From: Rhodospirillaceae bacterium UBA4468
GTDB lineage: Bacteria > Pseudomonadota > Alphaproteobacteria > Rhodospirillales > Casp-alpha2
Assembly (NCBI GenBank): GCA_002389385.1
Contig: DGOK01000142.1
Location: 6,883-28,815, forward strand
Length of the DNA: 21,933 nucleotides
Reading direction: 5' to 3'
Numbering within the stretch: position 1 is the first letter of the stretch; each line of letters opens with the position of its first letter. The notes below the pieces were generated by a model that worked only from the letters and a program-made list of their open reading frames with translations, was not told the DNA's origin and made no database searches. Positions 1-6,110 of this stretch are shown one piece after another. A program made the position numbers and the translations under genes.

Positions 1-630
1 ACACGCATGATGAAATCCGAACGGCTTGATGGCTTGATCATTGCGACCAGTGATCAATTTGGCGATGATCCGATTGCTAATTGGGCCAACAGCCACGGCG
101 TTCAATGTTACCGCGGCAGCGAGAATGACGTCATGGCGCGCGTTCTGGGTGCGCAGGAGAACATGCGTTCAGACGTTGTCGTTGAACTTTGTGGCGACAC
201 ACCTTTTCTTGATCCACGGATAGTCGATGACGCAATCGAAGAATGGAACCGCCGTGACGTTGATCTGGTGACAACGGCACGCCTTCGAACTTTACCCGAT
301 GGTCAGGACGTCGAAATCTTCAGCCTCAAAGCGCTTAAATATTTCGATGAGAAACATCACGAGCCTGAAGCACGCGAACATGTGTCATGGCCGCTCTATC
401 AATCGGACACTTGGCGTGTCCACGATTTGGCCGTCCTTGAGCCTTGGCAACGACCATCGCTTCGCCTCGTCCTCGACACACCTAGCGACGCCCATTTCCT
501 AGGTCATTTGGCCGCAGCATGTGACGTCAAATACGGTCCCACATTCAATCTTGATAATCTGCTCGCGGTCTTTGATGGGTCGCCAAAACTTCAAGAATTG
601 CATGCGCAAGCACTTGAGGCAGCAACATGA
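1..630 (+). CDS. SpsF/NeuA-type cytidylyltransferase (5' partial)
   Basis: Probable nucleotidyltransferase that activates a sugar acid or related sugar with CTP, for a surface or flagellar glycan. The visible part matches the SpsF / CMP-KDO synthetase-like family after its N-terminal signature: IIATSD near the start, a DDPI segment, a RGS-x-NDVMAR-like stretch (here YRGSENDVMARVL), and the metal-site region VVELCGDTPFLDP followed by IVD. The frame is open through base 1 (codons ACA CGC precede the ATG at 7), and the family's nucleotide-binding start (IQARMGS-x-RLPGK type) is missing, so the gene begins upstream of the window and the ATG at 7 is internal. It overlaps the next gene by ATGA (627-630), indicating translational coupling. 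Substrate cannot be read from the sequence; NeuA, PseF or LegF-like roles are alternatives. Confidence 0.8.
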   Translation, partial: TRMMKSERLDGLIIATSDQFGDDPIANWANSHGVQCYRGSENDVMARVLGAQENMRSDVVVELCGDTPFLDPRIVDDAIEEWNRRDVDLVTTARLRTLPDGQDVEIFSLKALKYFDEKHHEPEAREHVSWPLYQSDTWRVHDLAVLEPWQRPSLRLVLDTPSDAHFLGHLAAACDVKYGPTFNLDNLLAVFDGSPKLQELHAQALEAAT

Positions 631-1646
631 CCGCCCCTCTCAAAACATTATTGATCGGATTCGGCGGCATTGCGCACGGCCTCGCTGCGGATGACCGAAT
701 GGCTAAATGGTTTCCGGTCGCTACCCACATACAAGCGCTCGAGCAAAATCCAAACTTCCAACTCATTGGCATTGTTGATCCTGATCCGCACGCGCGCGCA
801 ATTGCAGTGTCTGACTGGGAGACTGAGGCCTTTGAGACGGTGCAGGCTGCTGCGGCGCTCGACCCGGATGTCATTGTCTTTGCGACCCCCCCAGGCAAAC
901 GCACTGACGCACTGGCAACATTTCCATCTATTAAAGGTGTCGTCGTTGAGAAGCCCTTGGGCGGCGATGATGGGCGACATTTGATTGAAACCTGTGATGC
1001 GCGGGATTTCCCGGTACAGGTCAATTACTGGCGACGCGGCGACGCAACGTTGCAGGCCTTGGCAACTGGTGATCTCAAGAACCGCATAGGTGCCTTTCAG
1101 GCTGGACATGCGTTGTATGGTAACGGGCTCGCGAACAATGGCTCACACCTCGTCGACATGATCCGCATGTTGTTAGGAGAGCCGATCTGGGTTCAAGCGC
1201 TTGGTGATGCTAAATCTGTTCACCAAAGTCCGATCACCGACGACGTGCATGTCTCATTCGCATTGAGATTTGATGACGGCACCTGCGTCAGCGCACATCC
1301 TGTTGACTTCACCAAATACCGAGAAGTGTCATTGGACCTTTGGGGAACCCAAGGGCGATTGTCATTTATGCAGGAAACATTGGATATCAGACACTTCGAC
1401 ACCGCCCCTAACCGTGGCCTTAATGATGCATTTGAGATCGCAAGCGATGCTGGCACACTTTTATCAAGCACTGTCACTTCAGCGCTGCCCAACCTCTATG
1501 AAAACCTGTCTGCGGCAATCAACGGCAAAGCAGCGTTGCTGAGTACGGGACAAAGCGCGCTTAGAACAGAAACAATCATTGAGCACATCAAGCTTTCTGC
1601 GAACCAAGACGGTGAAAGACTTGATGTCAAAATGGGTGCCAAATGA
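627..1646 (+). CDS. Gfo/Idh/MocA family NAD(P)-dependent oxidoreductase
   Basis: Predicted sugar or cyclitol dehydrogenase, 339 residues, the usual family size. An N-terminal Rossmann fold shows GFGGIA at about residues 11-16, a strand ending in IVDPD (about 49-53), and the family hallmark VVVEKPLGG (about 110-118), whose EKP lysine is the conserved catalytic/cofactor-proximal residue. NYWRRGD and NNGSHLVDMIRMLLG (about 171-185) fit the second-domain active-site helix with the usual G-x-H-x-x-D pattern. The start overlaps the cytidylyltransferase stop by 4 bp and its own stop overlaps the next start by 4 bp, so the three genes are coupled. Members of this family occur in sialic-acid-like and flagellin glycosylation clusters; the exact substrate is inference. 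Confidence 0.85.
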   Translation: MTAPLKTLLIGFGGIAHGLAADDRMAKWFPVATHIQALEQNPNFQLIGIVDPDPHARAIAVSDWETEAFETVQAAAALDPDVIVFATPPGKRTDALATFPSIKGVVVEKPLGGDDGRHLIETCDARDFPVQVNYWRRGDATLQALATGDLKNRIGAFQAGHALYGNGLANNGSHLVDMIRMLLGEPIWVQALGDAKSVHQSPITDDVHVSFALRFDDGTCVSAHPVDFTKYREVSLDLWGTQGRLSFMQETLDIRHFDTAPNRGLNDAFEIASDAGTLLSSTVTSALPNLYENLSAAINGKAALLSTGQSALRTETIIEHIKLSANQDGERLDVKMGAK

Positions 1647-2755
1647 GGCGTGTCCTTGCTGTTATAGAAGACCCCGGTGCTGCCAATGGCATGGTGGGAT
1701 TACGGGAATCTTTGGCCAAACAAGATATCACCTTTGATCTTTTTGCGAATGGTGCTGCTTTAACTTATGCACCAAGCATCGGCCTCGAGGTTTCAGCAGC
1801 GCCCGATGATTTTTCCATTATGCTTCAAAAAAATAAGCTAGGCGCCGTATTAATCGGCACATCAGAAAACCCTGATGCAATTGCGTTCTCAGTGATTGAT
1901 CAAGCCAGAGCGCTCGACATTCATACTGTTGGGTTTGTTGATGGGCCTGCAAACGCACAGCATCGCTTTCGCGGACGGACCGAAAACTCTCTCGCCCATA
2001 TCCCCAACTCGTTGCTGGTCAGCGATCATTTAGCACGTGATGTTTTTATTGATCTTGGCATGTCTGCCAAGGCCATCCATGTCGTTGGACATCCGAATAT
2101 GGACCGGGTGCGCGATCGCAAAGCCGAACTTATGCATGAAGGTAAAGCGCAGGTCCGCGCGCGGGTTTTCCCGGGCATACCGGCAGCATCACCGTTGGTT
2201 TTATTTGCTACTGAAATCTCAAACGGTCTGGATCTAAATGAGTTTCGTCGAAACCAAGATTATACATTGCTTGGCAGTGGCATTTACGATGGCCGGACCG
2301 AGATATGCCTCGAAGAAGTCATCAGCGTACTTCACACCTGTAACGATCAACCGTGTCTGGCGCTCAGGCTGCATCCAAAAAATGATCCCAAAACGTTCGT
2401 CCCATTCGGTGATGACATTGATGCCATCAATGCAGATGGCGATCCATTGGAAGCCGTATTTGCGGCAGATATTATTATCGGCATGACCTCAATATTACTT
2501 TTTGAAGCCGCCATATTAGGATTGCCAACGATATCTGTGACGCCAAGAAAGCTCGAGTCGGCTTGGCTAACGAGCATTGGCCTGGGCCTCACCCCGCAAG
2601 TGTGTACGCGCGAAGCGCTGCAAAACGCACTACAAAATCTGGTTCATACGCCGTCCGCATTTGTCACACCTAACATTGATATCATCGTCCCCCCTGGGGC
2701 TGCGCAAAGAATGACAGAGCACCTGATGCACATCATGGCTGGAACAAGGGAATAG
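1643..2755 (+). CDS. GT-B-like protein, putative glycosyltransferase or nucleotide-sugar enzyme
   Basis: 370-residue protein with the look of a two-Rossmann (GT-B) fold. The N-terminal half has alternating strands and helices (VLAVIEDPGAANGM, AVLIGTSEN, HTVGFVDGPAN). The linker contains HVVGHPNMD, like the end of the first domain in the UDP-GlcNAc 2-epimerase / glycerophosphotransferase superfamily. The C-terminal half has LALRLHPKNDP (a recurring LRxHP motif of capsule-type transferases), DIIIGMTSILLFEAAILGLPTISV (site where such enzymes bind nucleotide-sugar phosphates), and a final helix. It lacks PseG- or NeuC-like signatures I could recognise. It is coupled to the upstream oxidoreductase by ATGA overlap and 4 bp before the acetyltransferase. 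It may be a transferase, a hydrolysing epimerase, or a divergent relative; fold moderately sure, reaction unknown. Confidence 0.55.
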   Translation: MRRVLAVIEDPGAANGMVGLRESLAKQDITFDLFANGAALTYAPSIGLEVSAAPDDFSIMLQKNKLGAVLIGTSENPDAIAFSVIDQARALDIHTVGFVDGPANAQHRFRGRTENSLAHIPNSLLVSDHLARDVFIDLGMSAKAIHVVGHPNMDRVRDRKAELMHEGKAQVRARVFPGIPAASPLVLFATEISNGLDLNEFRRNQDYTLLGSGIYDGRTEICLEEVISVLHTCNDQPCLALRLHPKNDPKTFVPFGDDIDAINADGDPLEAVFAADIIIGMTSILLFEAAILGLPTISVTPRKLESAWLTSIGLGLTPQVCTREALQNALQNLVHTPSAFVTPNIDIIVPPGAAQRMTEHLMHIMAGTRE

Positions 2756-2759
2756 CAGT

Positions 2760-3293
2760 ATGCTGACATCAAACATTATTGAAACTGAACGCCTAAAGCT
2801 GGTGACTTTTGATCCAGCTCAGCATCTTAACGATGCCTATGTCGCATGGCTGAATGATCCTGACGTTGTACGGTATTCTGAACAACGCCATAAATCCCAT
2901 ACGCTTGAGAGCTGTGCCGCATTTACCGAGAGCTTCAACGACAATCCAAGCCACCTTTGGGCCATTATGCAAAAAACTGACAATAGGCACATCGGGAACA
3001 TCCATGCAGATATTGATCCACATAATGGCATCGCAGACGTCGCTATTTTACTCGGCGCCCGCGACACATGGGATCAGGGTTATGGACTTGAAGCATGGAA
3101 TGGCGTCCTCGGGCATCTAAAATCTCATGAAGACATACGCAAAATTATCGCGGGGTGCATGCGCTCAAACGCAGCCATGTACAGCATCATGACAAAAAGT
3201 GGCATGATCGATGACGGCCAACGCCAAAAGCATTACTTCTTGAATGGAAAGCCTGAAGATATTGTATTCTTTGCGCTGCAAGTCCCTTCCTGA
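2760..3293 (+). CDS. GNAT-family N-acetyltransferase (RimJ/RimL type)
   Basis: 177-residue acetyl-CoA-dependent acetyltransferase. It opens with ETERLKLVTFDP, the typical start of RimJ/RimL-type GNATs, followed by YVAWLNDPDVVRYSEQR (about 28-44). HIGNIHADID is the central strand, and WDQGYGLEAW (about 104-113) is motif A, where the Q-x-x-G-x-G/A loop binds the acetyl-CoA pyrophosphate. NAAMYSIMTKSGM is the usual C-terminal helix before the last strand. The AAGGGA at about 2746-2751 is a good ribosome site. As the last gene of the sugar cassette, a PseH-like role acetylating an amino-sugar precursor is plausible, but protein or antibiotic acetylation cannot be excluded. Confidence 0.8.
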   Translation: MLTSNIIETERLKLVTFDPAQHLNDAYVAWLNDPDVVRYSEQRHKSHTLESCAAFTESFNDNPSHLWAIMQKTDNRHIGNIHADIDPHNGIADVAILLGARDTWDQGYGLEAWNGVLGHLKSHEDIRKIIAGCMRSNAAMYSIMTKSGMIDDGQRQKHYFLNGKPEDIVFFALQVPS

Positions 3294-3295
3294 TC

Positions 3296-3343
3296 CTTGC
3301 GCTGAAGCTGATTTCAACTCAGAACACCCGAAAATAGCGCAAG
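3296..3343 (+). terminator. Inverted repeat after the acetyltransferase, possible terminator
   Basis: CTTGCGCT (3296-3303) pairs perfectly with AGCGCAAG (3336-3343), starting 3 bp after the stop codon. The 32-nt loop contains a small inner CTGA/TCAG pairing. There is no T-run after it, so a strong intrinsic terminator is not supported; it may be a 3' stabiliser or a Rho-dependent end. Confidence 0.35.
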
Positions 3344-3369
3344 ACAGGTCATAACTGCCTGACATACCC

Positions 3370-3382
3370 GGCAACTTCTGCC
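3370..3382 (+). promoter_or_regulatory. 13-bp dyad GGCAACTTCTGCC, candidate FlbD (ftr-like) enhancer site
   Basis: GGCA/TGCC dyad centred about 119 bp upstream of the predicted start of the sigma-54 transcript (about 3495). That is the distance expected for a sigma-54 activator site. The same 13-bp pattern GGCAAyTTyTGCC recurs at 10450-10462 before fliF. FlbD, encoded in this window, binds dyad ftr elements in Caulobacter; assigning this site to FlbD is inference. Confidence 0.5.
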
Positions 3383-3433
3383 TCGAAAGCCTAAATTTCA
3401 TCGTAATCCGTCACACGGATATAAATTTAATTA

Positions 3434-3464
3434 TTTAAAAACAGACACTTAAACTGTTTTTAAA
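3434..3464 (+). repeat. 11-bp perfect inverted repeat upstream of the sigma-54 promoter
   Basis: TTTAAAAACAG (3434-3444) and CTGTTTTTAAA (3454-3464) are perfect reverse complements around a 9-bp A/T-rich spacer. The repeat ends 5 bp before the -24 element GG. Because it lies upstream of the predicted transcript start, a DNA site for a dimeric protein or an architectural/bendable element (IHF-like role) fits better than an RNA hairpin. The protein is unknown. Confidence 0.5.
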
Positions 3465-3467
3465 AAC

Positions 3468-3484
3468 TTGGCCCGCCATTTGCT
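3468..3484 (+). promoter_or_regulatory. Sigma-54 (RpoN) promoter of fliK-flgD-flgE
   Basis: TTGGCCCG-N4-TTGCT matches the -24/-12 consensus (YTGGCACG-N4-TTGCW) with one mismatch. The GG (3470-3471) and GC (3482-3483) are 12 bp apart, the strict spacing needed by sigma-54. The predicted transcript start is about 3495, giving a leader of about 30 nt before the fliK ATG at 3525. Hook genes are sigma-54/FlbD-dependent in Caulobacter-type hierarchies, and the activator gene flbD is in this window. Confidence 0.85.
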
Positions 3485-3524
3485 TCTAAGATGCCAACAG
3501 AACTGCGTCTACGGAGAAAGCAAA

Positions 3525-5345
3525 ATGGGTCCATTGTCGATTGAGCAAAAGCTTCAACAACATAATTATAACAGCAGCGAAGCAACGAATACAGGCCCAA
3601 GGCAAGTCCACTTAGGTGGTTTTGCCATATCATTTAAAGATATGCTTCAGCGCGTAGGCGTCAGACTTGAGCAAGCATTCGGCGTAGCTGAACAAAGTGC
3701 TGAATTAGTTGTCGACAACAATAACCCCCAAGCCAACGATGACGATCGGGATCGTATGTCAAACCGGGAAGCATCATCAAATAATAACGACAATCGAGGC
3801 GATAGACATCGTAATGACGCCAACGCAACATCATCAGCAGAGCAACGCGACAGTGGATTAGAGCGTAGTGCAGATAACGGGCACAACAGCAATTCAGGCC
3901 ATGATCGCGCTGACCAAACCGACACACGAGGCAATGACGATCATGCTCCCAAAGATAAAGCCGACCGTTCAGATGCATCCAGAAAGTCTGATGATATTTC
4001 AAACACAGACACAGCCGATGCAAGCGGCGATGGCGGGGCGGCTGGTGACGGTGCTAATCAAAACGACGCAAACGTAAAAAGCCAGAATACAGACGGTATT
4101 ACAACCGAGCAGACTGCACCCAGTGATACCATCAGTAATACCCTAAGCCTTAATCTTGTCTCAGCAATTTACGGTGCAGGACTGATTAGCAATGCGGGCA
4201 TTGATGATTCAAAAACAGGTAATATAAAAACATTACACCAAACTGGTAAAACCCAGGACGTTGTCGACGGCCCTCTGACGCAAGCCACCGCTAATACCAA
4301 TCACAAAGGAGTGCATACAGCGCAAGGCAATAAGCAACTTAATGCCAATAATCAAAATGCTAATGCACATGCTGGGCAGCAACAAGTTGTCAATGCTAGT
4401 GATAAAGGCGTAAACGCAAATATCCAGGATCAAGCACAGCAAATGTCACGGTTGATGGGCGCGAGCAATCGCGCAAATGTCAGCGTCAACATAAATACTG
4501 AGCAAAATCAACTGACCTCGCGCCCAACACTTACGGCGGCGAATGCATCCATCCTGACACCGACGACAGGCAACAATGGCAACGCGGGCACGCAAGCACA
4601 GACCGGTCAAAATCAGGGTCAGAACGCACAAACAGGTGCACAAGCTCAAGCGGCTACTCAATTACAGGCCAACGCTAACGCACAAGCCACAGCACAGGTT
4701 GCAAATCAAGCTCAAGGCACTGCTGGCAACATCCAGACCGGCCCATCCACTGCAGGCATAACGACAAGCGCCGGTGGCGGACAGCAAGGTGGTGGAGAAA
4801 CCTTGAACACCACAACGCAAACAGCGAGCGCAGCACAAACAGCGCAACAAACACAACAAATCCGCGAAGCACAGCCACAGCAGCAAACGCAACAAGCACA
4901 ACGTGGAAACGCAGCTGGTGCATCGGTAAGCGATCAGATCTCAGTCAAGATTACCAAGGCATTGCAGACCGGCGTCGACCGTATCTCCATCCAGCTTCGA
5001 CCTGCTGAACTCGGGCGTGTCGATGTAAAGCTTGAGATGACACACGATGGCCGCGTGATGACTGTGGTCACAGCAGAAAAGCAAGACACACTTGATCTCC
5101 TGCGCCGAGACTCATCAGAACTACAGCGGGCACTCGCAGATGCTGGCCTGAAGAACGGCGACATGGAATTCAATTTAAAAGGCCAAGAACAACAAACGGC
5201 CGAAGGTGACGATGCCAAGAATGGCGATACGTCTAACCAAGTAGAAGCAGATAACGACGACGCAACAGATGATCCTAACGACGGTGTTCTAACCGCTTGG
5301 GAAAGTGGCATCTTTGCGGACGGCAGCGTGGACATGCGCGCATAA
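3525..5345 (+). CDS. fliK: Flagellar hook-length control protein FliK
   Basis: Molecular ruler and specificity switch of the flagellar export apparatus; secreted while the hook grows. 606 residues from the ATG at 3525, which has GGAG (3513-3516) 8 nt upstream. A longer in-frame start (TTG at 3468) is unlikely because it sits inside the sigma-54 promoter, upstream of the predicted transcript start. Residues about 1-465 are low complexity, first Asp/Asn/Arg-rich, then Gln/Asn/Ala/Thr-rich, as expected of an extended ruler. The C-terminal FliK domain (about 467-557) shows ISIQLRPAELGRVDVKLEM and LQRALADAGL, the conserved L-x-P-x-x-LG and L-x-x-x-G core that contacts FlhB. An acidic tail follows. 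It heads the fliK-flgD-flgE operon. Confidence 0.9.
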   Translation: MGPLSIEQKLQQHNYNSSEATNTGPRQVHLGGFAISFKDMLQRVGVRLEQAFGVAEQSAELVVDNNNPQANDDDRDRMSNREASSNNNDNRGDRHRNDANATSSAEQRDSGLERSADNGHNSNSGHDRADQTDTRGNDDHAPKDKADRSDASRKSDDISNTDTADASGDGGAAGDGANQNDANVKSQNTDGITTEQTAPSDTISNTLSLNLVSAIYGAGLISNAGIDDSKTGNIKTLHQTGKTQDVVDGPLTQATANTNHKGVHTAQGNKQLNANNQNANAHAGQQQVVNASDKGVNANIQDQAQQMSRLMGASNRANVSVNINTEQNQLTSRPTLTAANASILTPTTGNNGNAGTQAQTGQNQGQNAQTGAQAQAATQLQANANAQATAQVANQAQGTAGNIQTGPSTAGITTSAGGGQQGGGETLNTTTQTASAAQTAQQTQQIREAQPQQQTQQAQRGNAAGASVSDQISVKITKALQTGVDRISIQLRPAELGRVDVKLEMTHDGRVMTVVTAEKQDTLDLLRRDSSELQRALADAGLKNGDMEFNLKGQEQQTAEGDDAKNGDTSNQVEADNDDATDDPNDGVLTAWESGIFADGSVDMRA

Positions 5346-5373
5346 CAGGCGACGAATTTAAGGAGCAAGAGCA

Positions 5374-6051
5374 ATGTTAATTAGTGGAACAACTTCTGGT
5401 TCAACCGCAGATGGCACACAATCTGCCAATTCTGAAGCGCAGCTCGAAGAAGACCTAAATCGATTTCTCAACCTGCTTGTGACGCAGTTGAAGAACCAGG
5501 ATCCACTTGATCCAATGGACAGTAGCGAATTCACCTCGCAGTTGGTGCAGTTCGCTAGTGTGGAACAGCAGATTTTTCAGAACTCTAACCTGGAAACGCT
5601 GGTCGAGCTTCAGCAGACCAACCAGATATCATCGATGGTCGATTTCATTGATAAGGTGGTTGAAGTTGATGGAACATCATTCCCACTGGAAAACAGTGCT
5701 GCTGAATTTACCTATACAATGCCTCAAGGCGCAAGATCTGCATCTGTCATTATCCGTGATTCCAGTGGCCTTAGTGTGCTCCAGCGAGATGCTAATCTCG
5801 ATGCGGGCCAACATACATTTGATTGGGATGGCAAAGATAAATTTGGGCAGGTTTTGCCTGATGGCGAATATGCCGCATTTGTAACCGGTCTCAATAATTC
5901 TGGTGAAGTTCTTCAAGTTACCCAAACCGTGTTTGGTCGAATTACTGGTATTGGCATTGATGGCAGCGACACCACCTTGTTCATGGGTGATATCGAAGTG
6001 CCACAAGCCAAGGTACTCGCAGTAAAACAAGCTGCAGAAGCGGTGAACTAG
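5374..6051 (+). CDS. flgD: Flagellar hook capping protein FlgD
   Basis: Scaffold cap at the tip of the growing hook that assembles FlgE subunits. 225 residues, normal length. The conserved N-terminal segment (about 24-76) contains FLNLLVTQLKNQDPLDPMDS and then FTSQLVQFASVEQQ, the FlgD signature. The C-terminal half holds the Tudor/Ig-like domain with HTFDWDGKDKFGQVLPDGEY (about 147-166), the usual W-DG-x-D-x-x-G-x-x-x-PDG-x-Y pattern. AGGAG at 5361-5365 sits 8 nt before the ATG, and the gene starts 28 bp after fliK, so it is cotranscribed from the sigma-54 promoter. Confidence 0.96.
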   Translation: MLISGTTSGSTADGTQSANSEAQLEEDLNRFLNLLVTQLKNQDPLDPMDSSEFTSQLVQFASVEQQIFQNSNLETLVELQQTNQISSMVDFIDKVVEVDGTSFPLENSAAEFTYTMPQGARSASVIIRDSSGLSVLQRDANLDAGQHTFDWDGKDKFGQVLPDGEYAAFVTGLNNSGEVLQVTQTVFGRITGIGIDGSDTTLFMGDIEVPQAKVLAVKQAAEAVN

Positions 6052-6110
6052 AAATAATTTAACGGGCGGCCCGCATATCAATTAAGGCCGACGATCGAAG
6101 GAGAATAAAA

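Noticed and set aside
545..1109. Long minus-strand frames opposite the oxidoreductase gene
   Set aside because: They are antiparallel to a well-supported gene, overlap each other in different frames, and encode no recognisable motif.
3468..3524. TTG at 3468 as the fliK start
   Set aside because: It lies inside the sigma-54 promoter and upstream of the predicted transcript start; the ATG at 3525 has a proper ribosome site.
4320..4920. Repetitive look of fliK DNA as a CRISPR array or satellite
   Set aside because: The repetition is of Gln/Asn/Ala codons in one reading frame, with no fixed repeat unit or spacer length.
6060..6072. CGGGCGGCCCG before flgE as a terminator
   Set aside because: The arms are only 4 bp, no T-run follows, and flgD and flgE are expected to be cotranscribed.
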